Assembly (NCBI GenBank): GCA_006503535.1
Contig: QYRS01000019.1
Span: 32,494 to 96,493, forward strand
Origin: Arthrinium phaeospermum
Lineage: Eukaryota > Ascomycota > Sordariomycetes > Amphisphaeriales > Apiosporaceae
DNA: 64,000 bases
Direction of reading: 5' to 3'
Below are positions 38,901-51,000 of this stretch, one piece after another; positions within the stretch are counted from its first letter, which is position 1; every line of letters begins with the position of its first letter. Under the pieces are notes generated by a model, which was not told the DNA's origin, did no database searches, and was given only the letters and a program-made list of their open reading frames with translations. A program made the translations under genes and the position numbers.

Positions 38901-41900
38901 TCAATATTATGCGGACCTATTCTAGAAGCAGCTTTAACTTTAGTATGAAACTTAGAATGTGGGTATTTATATCTAAAATTTTTATTGGTTATACACATTC
39001 CTTTTCTATTTTCTTTCCCCTGATCCCAAAAAAGGGGAAGAGGGGATGTTGTGTATATTTTGGTTTTTTGACCTATTATTGGTATGTAACAGGTGTCTTC
39101 TCTTTTATTTAATACATATGATTTAGGGCCACCGGTTAAAGAACCCTCTGCTAAAACAGACATTGAAGAATCATTTACTTCATCCATTAAGTATAATAAT
39201 TTAAATGAAGGGAATGCAATTAATATTAATATTACTGCCGGGTAATAGTTCATATTAATTCTATCAGTGTCAAAAACATAAGTACTTTCATACTTAACTG
39301 GACTATATCTTACCTTATAAAAGGTTTCCACGTTTAGTCTCTGAGGATCCTACTTAAGTACTTAATACTTGTTGGTTTCCTGCTGATAATCCATTGTACA
39401 TCCTTTAGGGTTATCACTGATAAAGTTATATTTATTGTCTTTATAGTACCTAAAAGCTTTAGGAGTTTCCAGCAAATAGTGGAATTTGACTGATAGTTTT
39501 TTTAAGTTTATTTTGGAGATTCTCCGGTAAATTTATATCTATCTTTAAATATTTTACCTGAATTTATATAAAGTCTTACAGTATTACTACTAATACCTAA
39601 AAATTTGGCTGCTCTTCTTATTGAAACAAAACTACCTATTAGTTTAAATCCTTCTGAATCACATTTTTCAAGTATGTTCACGGAATAACCTCTTATACTA
39701 CTCATTTTTAATAGAGTTTCTTCAGAATGTTTTCTGCCTAAAGCTTTTTGTCTCATTAACTCTTTAGTTTCTTCAGTATGAGTTTTCCCTAAATTATTTA
39801 TTTTGGATCTAGTTAAAGACATAAGTGCTTTAGTTTCTTCAGAATGAGTACGACCAAATCAGGGTGATTTTTCTTTAACATATGTCCCCTTTAAAGCTTC
39901 ACTAGGGCGAAGCCCAAGTTCCAGCCACCAAGGGTGGCGGCCGGAACTAATTTTTGCTTTAGTTTCTTTAGCCTCGCGCGCACCTCGCCAGCTAGCTGGC
40001 TCAAGGGGTGCGCTAGGCCTTATAAAAAAAAAGATATTTTTTTTTTATTAGGAGCCGAGAGTTTATGGCCTGAAGAACTACCTGCTATTTTTAAAGTATT
40101 ATATCTAGGATTTAATTTATCCATGTAATATTGTTCTCTTTCTGTTAAATTCTTTATATCACAGTATTCTAGTATTTCCAATGAAAAATTAGAATAACCA
40201 TATTTAATTAAAGCTCTACTTATTACAAGAGTTTCTCTATTTTCGTGCCCGGAGGGCAACAAATAACTTAAATTGAAATATTTAATAAATCTTTTAGCTA
40301 AATCTATAGATTGCCCAACATAAATATCATTTGTTAATTTATTGGTTCATTTATAAATCCCTGATCTATCTTTATTCTCCTTTATAATTAATTTTCTCAT
40401 AGAAAAAGCATCTTCATAAAACTTTACATTAAGGTTAGGAGAAGTACTGTAAAACTTTATACAATTCATATTATTAAACTTAAAACACTTTTTAGAAGGC
40501 ACAACTTTACCGTGATTTAAGTATTTATGAGATATAGGTGATTTAGTTTCAACGTAATTTCTGATAATAGATAATAATACTCATGATACTGCGAATAATA
40601 TTATCACAAGGTAGTACATAATATTATCATGTAATTCTACTAATCCTTCCATTTGCAAATAAAACCAAATTTAACATTCAATATTAAAAACCTTTTATTC
40701 CCCCTTCTTCCTCCCTTTATTACTACTAAAATTTAGATATCAGGGGATCCGGGATCAGATTGTAAGCTAATATAATAGATTACTAATCCTTAAAAATTCT
40801 ACCAGTATTCATATTAGCTTTGATACTCTTAATTAGGGATAATCCTTCTTCGGTTAAGTGTACTTTATTAAAAGTTAATTCTCCTATGGAGCAGAAATCT
40901 TTAAAGTCTAAAGCTTTTATACCTAAGATAGGATATTTAGTAAAGAAAGGGATTATTTTTTCAGTTAAGTCAGATCTTTTAGATACTCTGTATACTACTG
41001 CATTTTTAGAGTGTTTATAAACTTTACCACATTCTAAATATTCAGAAATAGAAGCTATTAGTTGTTTATCCCGAATATGTTGATTAATTTGGAATATCAA
41101 TTCAATAACAGCTTGTGAGTTTTCTTTAGGATTTCTAACTTTAACTCCAAATGATCCCTCTCCACTAGTAAATCCAGCCAATCATTGAGGATCATGAATA
41201 TAGATATTCTCTTTTTTTACGACAGGAGCAGGCTTAATGTAAGGAAAAGCTTCTTTTAACGATTCCGATAAACCGTTATTTATAGAAGCTTTTATTGACA
41301 CAATTTGTTCAAAACCTTCAGATGTTAAATGTTCTTTGTTTACTAATAATAAATAAGCTTGTTTAAATAAAAAATAATCCGCGGATTTTTGTGTAATCAA
41401 AGGAAATTGATCAAAATGTTCTAAAACTCTTTTTAGATCTTTTATAGAGAACACTCTGTATTGTATTGAAGTTTCACCTTGTTTATAAATTTCACCTACA
41501 CCTAAATAATTTTTAATGGCTTTCAATAAAAATAAATCTTTTTCATGTAAACCTATTTGAAATCTAGGTTTGATTACTCAACCTGATTTTACTTCATTAC
41601 TCTTTGTAATACTTAAAACAAATGAACTTTCTGCGTCCGCAAAACCTGTTAAAAAATAAGGATCTATAGCTAAATCGTGATTGTTTGTAGAATAAGGTCT
41701 TTTAACTAATTGAGTAGTAAGGATTTTGTTCCGATAACTTCTTTCGAAACCCGTTAGAGTACACTTTAACATTATATCCTTAGATATAATGCAACTACCG
41801 TCTACTCGTTGCTCTTTTACAGCAATATTTTCACATATTGCTGACTTAGATCCGCGATTGTCTATTGCTCTTTCGATTATCCTTAGGCTTATTACCGTAC

Positions 41901-42105
41901 ATAAATAATTAATTCATCCACCTATATATTTTCACATAAGGCTTGGTACCTTTGGCTTTAAGATTTTCCCGGAGTTTGGCAGTTTATTCCCCATTAAATA
42001 TTTCCCAGATATTTTAGGAAGAGGAGTAGCACTATCTTGGAAATATATACCTCAAGGAGTAGGTACATCAAAATTTAGATTTAAAATATTTTGAATAAAT
42101 AACAT
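33000..42105 (-). CDS. cox2: cytochrome c oxidase subunit 2 (six exons, one single-base gap)
   Basis: CuA subunit of complex IV. Exons: 42105-42022, 40655-40509, 39270-39143, 37451-37217, 35400-35342, 33116-33000; about 256 residues. Start [19 protein letters not shown]; two helices ([30 protein letters not shown]); CuA region [18 protein letters not shown] … [13 protein letters not shown]. Exon 3 reads TLIELIWTIT/PAVIL only if the CCC (GGG at 39240-39242) is CCCC. Exon 4 exists twice; 37451 is chosen because the intron then ends in G and the downstream frame is complete. Confidence 0.93.
33216..34680 (-). pseudogene. GIY-YIG endonuclease of cox2 intron 5, frameshifted and carrying GC-rich insertions
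   Basis: ATG 34680. GIY-YIG domain: [21 protein letters not shown]. Two GC-rich insertions are in frame: [20 protein letters not shown] (34170-34226) and about 17 residues at 33361-33411. Shifts near 34018 and 33530 separate the middle ([20 protein letters not shown]) and the C-terminal segment ending [13 protein letters not shown] at 33216. Confidence 0.7.
34175..34222. repeat. 48-bp GC-rich element, copy 1
   Basis: Begins cctagcgcaccccttgagcc, with the palindrome agccagctagctggc and the run gcgcgcgaggct. An exact reverse-complement copy is at 39970-40017. Sits inside the cox2 intron 5 endonuclease gene without breaking its frame. Confidence 0.85.
34681..35010. other. 5' part of cox2 intron 5 without a gene
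   Basis: Contains a hairpin of two 'catttttaataataaaaaa' arms near 34700-34760 and a GC-rich inverted repeat (cacacactcc…gtgtgtgagg) at 34772-34812. No coding sequence recognised. Confidence 0.5.
35401..37216 (-). mobile_element. cox2 intron 4 (group I)
   Basis: Splits the Tyr codon of CDAY (T/AC). The core at the 5' end includes 'gctcttttac' and 'gatccgcgat' blocks at 36932-37050. Ends in G35401. Confidence 0.85.
35510..36639 (-). pseudogene. GIY-YIG endonuclease of cox2 intron 4, frameshifted
   Basis: ATG 36639. Related to the cox2 intron 5 enzyme (shared [32 protein letters not shown] / [14 protein letters not shown]). The GIY domain breaks near 36200 (T-run one short: [21 protein letters not shown]) and again near 35905. 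C-terminal helix-turn-helix [20 protein letters not shown] ends at 35510. Confidence 0.75.
37479..37985 (-). CDS. cox2 exon 4 copy fused to an unknown hydrophilic ORF
   Basis: 168 codons. The first 30 residues are a diverged copy of cox2 exon 4: [30 protein letters not shown], against [19 protein letters not shown] in the true exon at 37451. After VPES the sequence changes to [20 protein letters not shown], a Gly/Pro-rich link, and a charged region ([20 protein letters not shown]), stopping at 37479, only 27 nt before the true exon. It is in frame with exon 3 if splicing used this acceptor, giving a truncated Cox2 chimera without the CuA site. No known domain. Confidence 0.65.
38309..39142 (-). 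pseudogene. LAGLIDADG endonuclease of cox2 intron 3, frameshifted
   Basis: Fused to exon 3. [20 protein letters not shown] is the first motif, [17 protein letters not shown] the second; the same subfamily as cob introns 2 and 5. The A-run near 38616 is one base short, cutting the frame after FYKKGKK. Ends in [10 protein letters not shown] at about 38309. Confidence 0.75.
39508..40508 (-). pseudogene. GIY-YIG endonuclease of cox2 intron 2, split by a GC-rich insertion
   Basis: Fused to exon 2. [27 protein letters not shown]. The modular repeats [26 protein letters not shown] and [13 protein letters not shown] (NUMOD3) and a final helix-turn-helix [20 protein letters not shown] follow. Between the catalytic part and the repeats lies an inserted segment (about 39905-40050) containing the 48-bp GC element; it introduces a stop after KKKISFFL. 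Confidence 0.75.
39970..40017. repeat. 48-bp GC-rich element, copy 2 (inverted)
   Basis: Exact reverse complement of 34175-34222, inside another GIY-YIG gene. A neighbouring T/A-rich hairpin (40020-40047) may belong to the same insertion. Confidence 0.85.
40656..42021 (-). mobile_element. cox2 intron 1 (group I, translated core)
   Basis: Between DSATP and QMEGLVE. The core ('ttgctcttttacagc', 'gatccgcgat') lies at 41797-41860 and is read through by the endonuclease frame. Ends in G40656. Confidence 0.85.
40783..42021 (-). CDS. LAGLIDADG endonuclease of cox2 intron 1
   Basis: Intact frame from cox2 exon 1 to 40783. The intron core is translated as [20 protein letters not shown]. Motifs [13 protein letters not shown] and [12 protein letters not shown]. 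Closely related in order and sequence to the enzymes of nad2 introns 1 and 2 and the nad3 intron; this is the best preserved of the four. Confidence 0.88.
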
Positions 42106-42719
42106 AATTTATTTTTTTTATAAATATCTCTATAAAACTATTCTTTTCGTGCCCTTTTCCCGTGTACCCTTCTTATCTCCAATAGATAAGAGGGTAATAG
42201 GGGAATAGGCAATAAAATAATTTATTACATAATTAATTAATTATAGAGTTAAAGATTAATGTGTGTGTGCCTTTACCATGCCGAAGGCATGGTAAAGGCA
42301 AAATATAATACAATTTTAGTCTTTAAGCTAAAATTATTTTATATTTGCTTCCTTATTTTTTTTACGGCTTTATTATTTTTATCCATACTGGTATCAGAAA
42401 GACTAAAATATCTTCTCCGTCATTCTCTTGTTCCCTTTTTACCACGAAGTGGTAAAAAGAGACACCGAAGGCTATTAAAAATGATTATATTTAATATTCT
42501 TATACGAGGATCTAAATATTAAAAATAACTATTTCGTGTCCTTATATCCCCGTGTAGCCCTGATGTCATGACATCAGGGCTAAGAGGGGATAAAGGGCAA
42601 ATATATATGTATTTTTCTTATTTAGGTTTAAATATATAATAGTTTACAATTAAACAATTCAAATTATAATATTATAAGTATACTTATAATATATTATATA
42701 AACACTTAGTTTTAGCTAC
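42106..42719. other. intergenic hairpin cluster upstream of cox2
   Basis: No supported gene. Three perfect inverted repeats: tttaccatgc/gcatggtaaa (42270-42297), ttaccac/gtggtaa (42438-42455) and the tgatgtcatgacatca palindrome within agccctgatg… (42556-42582). Candidates for processing or recombination sites. Confidence 0.6.
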
Positions 42720-44124
42720 TTATATACTATTATTTTTATATTTTTTTGTCTCCCTCAATACTTCAGATACTTTAGTTTTTAAATATTGTTCTTGTTTATT
42801 GAATTTTTGTTTACCTTCAATATAATCCTTATTGATCAATTCCTTGAAGATAGGTGATTTAGAATAAGGACTTCTATTAAAGCTTGATTGGAATATTTTT
42901 TCTGCTTTATTCACAGTAGAAGTATTTTTATTACGAAAAGCATTAGTTTCTTCAAATAATTCATTATAAAAAGCTAACACATCTCCTTTTTCACCTAACT
43001 TAGCAGTTAACTCTTCTATTTTATTTATATGTTTATCTATATTGTCTAAAACAAGATCATGTATTTTTTGAATTGCTTTTGAATCATCCTCACTCAAGAA
43101 TTTCATCGCACTATTCATATTATTCATTCACATCATTCTTTCTTGAAGACCAGCTCTAGTTAATTGTGACCCAACTCTAAAAACACCCCCAAAAGATTTT
43201 ATAATATCAGGTGTCATAATACCCATAGGTGTATCATTTCATTTTTCCATTATCTTTATCTTTTCTTGGCAACCTAAATTATACGTAAGTGGCGTCTCGT
43301 GCTGAATAAATTATTATTCTTAAATTTTCCGCATTAATTTCAGCAAGAGCCGCTTTAGGATCTCCTGAAGTTGGATGAAATTTAGGAGGATAGTCTCAAG
43401 ATAAACCTTGGACAGTACGACGATTACTATCACTATCATTATCCATTAAAAGAGTACTTACTTTAATTTTTATATTAGGGTGTTTATCTACACCTACACC
43501 TATACCAGCTGGTTGTTTAAATGAATCAGTAGAAAAGAAGGTTTCATATAAAGTTCTCCCTAAATTACCTCCTAGGCCACCTGTAAATATAGTTTCTATT
43601 GTATGTTTATGGTTTTCTAGGTTATCAAAAGTTAATATATATTCATTCCCTCAAAGAGAATTCATTAAGGATTCTCCTATAAAAGGAATGTTACTTACCA
43701 ACTGTTGAGTAAAAAAAACTAAAGTTCAGACATCATAGTATCAACAATGATATGTAGTTCTAAATAATATAATAAAGGAAAGATAAATACCACATATTTT
43801 ATAATATTAATAACTATTTTAAAAGATAAATCCTTTAAATATTTAAAATATGGATTAGGGTTTAAAAATGAACTTTGTAAAGGAAGACTCACAAAAGCGT
43901 GAGGTTTAGGTGGGCTACTTAAAGCTCATTCGAAGAGCCCTTGACTAATAGATTTATTTATGCAAAAATATACTGTTCTTATGTTTAGTGTAGAACATAA
44001 ACCTAAAAGTATACCTATGCATAAACTAATAATCATCAATAAGTTATTGCATAATTGAGAGTAAGATACCAATACTCCAATTATGCTACATAAAGTAGCA
44101 AAAAAGCCATCATTAATGCAAATA
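42720..44124 (-). pseudogene. unknown ORF forming the 3' exon of atp9, frameshifted
   Basis: Starts at the atp9 intron 3' splice site (G44125 then TATTTGC). In frame with atp9 exon 1 it gives …TGLFALMMAF, then leaves the family: FATLCSIIGVLVSYSQ, a second hydrophobic stretch, and SPPKPHAFVSLPLQS. The frame stops at 43719 but continues in another frame (WGNEYILTF, GGLGGNLGRTLYETFFSTDS, NRRTVQGLSWDYPPKFHP) to 43279, and a third segment (MEKWNDTPMG … KIEELTAKLGEKGDV) ends at 42720. The tail is charged and helical. No known domain. Confidence 0.6.
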
Positions 44125-45775
<1,651 letters not shown>

Positions 45776-46358
45776 CCGTGCTTTAACTATTCATAATTAT
45801 ATAAATAGGCTTCTAAGGGTGGCTCCCTAATTTTGGAAGGATTCCTTAACTAGAATATCGTGAAAGATATTCGTTAAAGAGTAGATTTTTACTTAAAAAT
45901 TTAGGGCAATAATTTATTTTTCTTTTCCCTAATCCCTAACCCCTAACCCTTTCAGGGTGTGGGGTGTGGGATGTGGGAATCAAATAAATTATTTCTCTTT
46001 ATATTTTAAAGTTTTCGATAAAATGTTAAAGTAAATAAAAAGGGATAAAGGGATAAAGGCACTATATACAGTAAATTTAGGTTAAAAACCACGAATTTTA
46101 TATTGGGTATCTCCTCTATAACTTAGTTGTATAAGGGTAGAGTTAAGCTATAAGTAGAACTTAACAATATAGGAATATAATTTTGAATTTTCCTCATATA
46201 ACTCGCTCCTCATTCCCTTTATCACTAGCCCGGATCCCCTCCCTAATCCGAAGGATAATGAAGAGGGCTAGTGATATGAGGGCAAGAGTGATATAAGGAC
46301 AAGAAGGATATCTTAGATCTGAGGGGATCTAAGGGCAAGAAACACCTATTTTTAATAT
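45776..46358. other. intergenic between nad3 and atp9
   Basis: No gene. GC patches: 45930-45975 (imperfect 'ccctaac' runs facing 'gggtgtggg') and 46215-46290, where 'tcactagcc…ggctagtgata' forms an inverted repeat related to the palindromes of the tRNA block. Confidence 0.5.
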
Positions 46359-48072
46359 TTAAGATGTTTTACTTATTAGTTCTGTAACATTAGATGATTT
46401 TACGTTTAATAGAGTTATCACTTGTCTACTATCAATTTTTAACGCACTTTTACCTAATTCGAATACAAATCCTATGGTAATAATACCTATAAATAATAAT
46501 GCTACGATTAATCCATAAATATTATTCACATATGCACTTAGTGCAAAAGGGAAAGTTAAAAGAATTTCTAAATCTAATAACAAATAAACTAATGCAAAAA
46601 TAAAGAATTTTACACCAAACTGTGTTCTATTTGACCTAAAAAACTGTGGAAACCACATTCAAAAATACTATATTTTTCTTGATACGTTTTTATCAGATTT
46701 ATCTTACAAATAAAGATAATAAGATTTGATTATTCAATTGTATTTATTTTCTAGAATTATTCATCCCATTTTTTATTACACGAATCTTGTTTAATCCTTC
46801 TAAAGTTAAGTGTTGCTTACTATCTAGTAATTTGACCACTTCTAAAAAATCTTGAAAATCCAAGATTTTTTTACTTTGTAAAGGGTATTTTTCAAAAAAA
46901 GGAACAATAACATTTTTTAATTCAGTTAATTTAGTTATTTTAAAATCAACTGTATTTCTATTTTCTGAAGCTACATATCCACATTTAAAGTATTCAACAA
47001 AACTTCTCATTAAATTAATATCTCTTACATTTTGAGTTAATATAAAGCTTAATTTAGTAGCCTCCCCTAATTTAGATGTGTTAGATTTGAATAATACAAT
47101 ACTAAACAACCCTCTGCATCTACAAACCCTGTAAATCAAAAAGGATCAATAATCCCTGGTAATTTGACTTCCGGTCTTAAAACAGCAGTTATATCAGGAA
47201 AAGCAATATTTAAAGTTTCGCTTAAACCTCTGTTTAATGAAGCTTTCAAAGATACAAGTGTAAGTAACCCTTCACGGGTCACATGTGATTTACTCATAAT
47301 TAATTATAACCTGATTTAAATAAAACATAATCTGCTTGTTTTTGAGTAATAAGAGGATATTTATCGAAATGATTTATTATAATAGATAAATCATTTAAAG
47401 ATTCCACACGATACTGTATAGAATCTTTATCTTTTCCCATAAAAATTATATTACCAACACCAAAAAATTTTTTAATGTTATTTAATAAATTAAAATCTTT
47501 TTTATTCAAACTAATTGCAAATCTACAAGCTACACGTCAACCTAACTTATATTTTTTATCTTTTATAATTGTCAACATAAAAGAACCTTCACCATCTGCA
47601 AATCCAGTGATAAATCAAGGATTCAAAACTAAGTTAGATTGATCATTAGAATAATATCTTATGATATTTATTTGATTAGAAGGGATTCTGACTTGATAAT
47701 TTCTTTCGAAACCCACTAGAGTACATCTTAAATATGCTAAATTTTTAGCATATCAACTACCGTCTACTCGTTGCTCTTTTACAGCTATATTTTCAAATAT
47801 TGCTGACTTAGATCCGCGATTACCCATTACTCTTTCAAATATCTCTTGACTTGTTACCATACCTGAGTGATTAGTTCAGCCACGAAAAATATTTCCAATA
47901 TCGCTTGGTATCAAGAGCTTTAGGGGTTCCCCGGAATTTGATAATTTACTCCCAACGTTTTCGATTTCCCAAATCAAATTCTAGGATTGTGCGGAGCTAA
48001 AATTAAATTTACTAGTAAAAACACTAAGGCTAATATAGATACAAATAAAAAGAAAAAAGTCATACTACTCAT
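46359..48072 (-). CDS. nad3: NADH dehydrogenase subunit 3 (two exons, one single-base gap)
   Basis: Exons 48072-47983 and 46684-46359, about 138 residues. [20 protein letters not shown] … LAPHNP, then [18 protein letters not shown] with the conserved loop Cys, and [26 protein letters not shown] requires one more base at the TTT of 46630-46632. ATG follows the nad2 stop with no gap. Confidence 0.93.
46685..47982 (-). mobile_element. nad3 intron (group I)
   Basis: Between APHNP and YQEKYS. Core near 47755-47820 ('ttgctcttttacagct', 'gatccgcgat') belongs to the same subfamily as cox2 intron 1. Ends in G46685. Confidence 0.85.
46744..47880 (-). pseudogene. LAGLIDADG endonuclease of nad3 intron, frameshift inside the second motif
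   Basis: [19 protein letters not shown]…[11 protein letters not shown], then [13 protein letters not shown]. The second motif starts [11 protein letters not shown] and then loses one base near 47107 (…[10 protein letters not shown]). The rest follows the family to TAA 46744. Confidence 0.75.
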
Positions 48073-51000
48073 TTAATTATTAAATAAAATTTGTACCAAT
48101 ATGGTCAAGGGTGTTAGCAATTAATTAGTTAATGAAATGAAATTTCATCTTAACTAGAATTAATTTATCAATATATTACTATATGTTCAGACTATGTCTT
48201 TATCTACTCAGTATTTAATACATAAGTAAATATTGGATTTTAATATAGGATTATTGTTAGTATTACTCACCTATTAGTCGTTGAACGGTTTTATCTCACA
48301 TATTTAGAGAGGACTCTTGCGCGGAGCGCATGTAGAGATCCCTACTCTAATAATGATAATACTGAGATAAACTTCGCTGCAAATTCTCAATCAAACGTCG
48401 GGGTGTTGAAGTCTTTGCAATTTATCCAATGGATTTAAATTTTCCCTCGGCCTCCGGCCAAGTTTCAGCCACCACAGGTTTATAAAAAAAATATACTTAC
48501 ATATATTTTTTTTATTAGCCCTTCTATGTTTTTTCTAATGAAAAAACAAAGTCCTAGGACGTACTGGGCAGCGGAGCAGGCCGAAACTAATTAATAGTAG
48601 AAAATTTAGCGGGCTACCTATTGCATCTCGGCTAAGTACTAGAAATATAAAAAAAAAGATAAATTATCTTAGCGTATTCATACCGGATTTTATTTTACGT
48701 ATTTTATCTAACCCCTCTTCGGTTAGATGAGCCTTACATGTTATTAGTTCGGCTACTCTCAATCAATCTTCATAATCTTCTCTTTTAACACCTTCTACTG
48801 TATGATCTTTAAAAAAGGGTAATATTTTATCTGAAATATCTGAAAACTTTCTAACAATAAATACCCCTGACCCTGCTGACTTACTTTTTCCATGGTGGTA
48901 ATTGAATAGACCACATCCAAAAAAAGAAATAAAAGATCTTAACAACAACTCATCTCTCAAATGTTGAGAGACCTTAAAACTTAATGAAACACCATCTAAT
49001 TTACCTTTACCATATTTAGCTATTTGAACTAAAAAGCATCCCTCACCTGAAACAAACCCAGCCATTCAATCAGGATCAAGGGTAGAAATGTCTTTGATCA
49101 AAGGTCTATGGACAGGCACAGTATTAGGAAAAACAGTCTTCAAAGAATCCGATAAACCCAAATTTATCGAAGCACGAATATTTACAATCTCTTGTAATCC
49201 CTTTACTGATAAATGTTCCCCTTTAACTACTTTAAGGATTATTTCCTTAAATAATATGTAATCTCCCTTTTTTTGAGTTATTAAAGGGTAATTATCAAAA
49301 TGCGAAATTATTTTTAAGATTTCGTCTAAAGATCTTACAACGAATTTTGAATCATCATTAGTTAGATAAATTTTTCCTATATCTCCAAAATAATGTTTAA
49401 TACGCATTAATAATAAATTATCTCCCCCTCGGCCTCGGCGCAGAGACTGCGCAGCGAGTCCTGGGCCTGAGGTTGAGTGTACTTTTATCTGGAATGAAGG
49501 TCGTACATAATATTTACCGTTCGGATTTTTTTGAAGACTAACATTGAAACAACCTTCTGCATCAGAATAACCTGATATAAATCAAGGTGAAATAGGGTGA
49601 ATGTTGTCATGATTAAAAGTTGAGTAACCTGACATTTGTACAGGGGTGATAGAAGAGAATAGAGTATTATATTTAGTACATTTAAAACTATTTTTAACTG
49701 AGGCAATCGAAAGACGAGTGCCTGACAATAGATTGTACATACTAAAGAGATGATGACGAGAGTTTGTTAAATAAGCATCCGATGAAATACGATTTATATT
49801 TAATAGCATTAATAAATTATGAGCAAAATAATGCCCCTTAGCACATAAGAAGATTAGGAGGTTAATGGTACCCATACTTAATCATTCTTTATTCATAAAT
49901 ATAAATAATAAAATTAATAATGTGATACTAGATATTGTAATAGAAATAGGACTAGTCATCATAATATTATTATATTTGAATTCTAAATTTCTTACTAAAA
50001 GATTATCTCTGTTATAAATATAACTTATTAATTTACGATCTTTTAATATAGAATTTAGTTTATATTCAGGTTTATAAAAGAAAATTTCTTTTACAACGTT
50101 AAGGTAATATACTCCACCTATTACACTAGTTAATATAGCAACTAAAGATAAGAAAACATAACCACTATCTAAAGCAGCACTTAATACCATCTGTTTAGCA
50201 AAGAACCCTACAAGAGGTGGTACTCCTACAAATGAAAATATTGTAATCGCAAAACTTAAAGCTAAAAAAGGATTAATATAAAAATATCCTCTTAGTTGAC
50301 TTATTAATTGAATCATGGCGGCCAGATTTATCATACAAATAATTACATACAAAATGAAAAAACAAGAACTTACGCTTAAAAACTTAACTTAAATCTATTG
50401 AAGTTTTGTTTTTATAATCTACCTCTATTCATACCTTGTTTTAATACACGTAATTTATCTAACCCTTCGTCAGTTAAATGTTCTTTTTTTTTATTATCTC
50501 TATTGCTTTACAAAAATCTGCAAAATCTAAATATTTTACACCTTGTAAACCTATACTTTGAAATAAAGGAAGAACTTTTTCACACAGGTCTCTAAATTTT
50601 AATATTTGAAAATCTACTTTATTCTCTCTAAACCTTAAAAACACTTTACCACAACCTCAAAATTTTCCAAGCTATACATAAATACCTTGTCGATAGAATG
50701 TTGAGTAATTTGATATCTTAATTGTACTTGATATCCAGTTTTTGTGGTTAAAGACTTAGTAATTCTAATACTAAAACACCCCTCTGCTGCTGTAAAACCT
50801 ACCATTCAATATGGATCGATATTAGAGTTTAATAATTGTTCATTAGAACGTATAGGTCTTATAGCTGGAGTAAGATCAGGAAAAGCCACTTTTAGTGCCG
50901 TAGGTAGACCTAAATTCATAGAAGCTTTAAGAGATATAATTGTTTGTAAACCTGAAGCTGTCAAATGTTCTTTTCTATTAACTAAAGTAACAATTTGAGA

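Larger units (their letters stand above)
37452..39142 (-). mobile_element. cox2 intron 3 (group I, ID-like core) including a duplicated exon
   Basis: After MSVLAEG. ID-like core at about 37998-38165 ('tgtacattaagcatca', 'ctgacagtct'). The first HQW start (37985) is not preceded by G, whereas the second (37451) is, so the intron probably runs to 37452 and contains the exon-like ORF. Confidence 0.75.
39271..40508 (-). mobile_element. cox2 intron 2 (group I)
   Basis: Between KYLNHG and TLIELIW. P7-like rev. GATATAGTCC near 39300-39309 and 'gtctctgaggatcc' near 39336-39349, close to the 3' end. Ends in G39271. Confidence 0.85.
48097..49875 (-). mobile_element. nad2 intron 3 (group I)
   Basis: After NKEWLS. 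Core at about 48170-48420 with 'agtcgttgaacgg' near 48275. Contains GC-rich elements at 48440-48590 and within the endonuclease gene. Confidence 0.8.

Noticed and set aside
42259..42522. Plus-strand ORF of 87 codons, hydrophobic
   Set aside because: Overlaps a hairpin cluster, has no homologous features and no other gene uses the plus strand.
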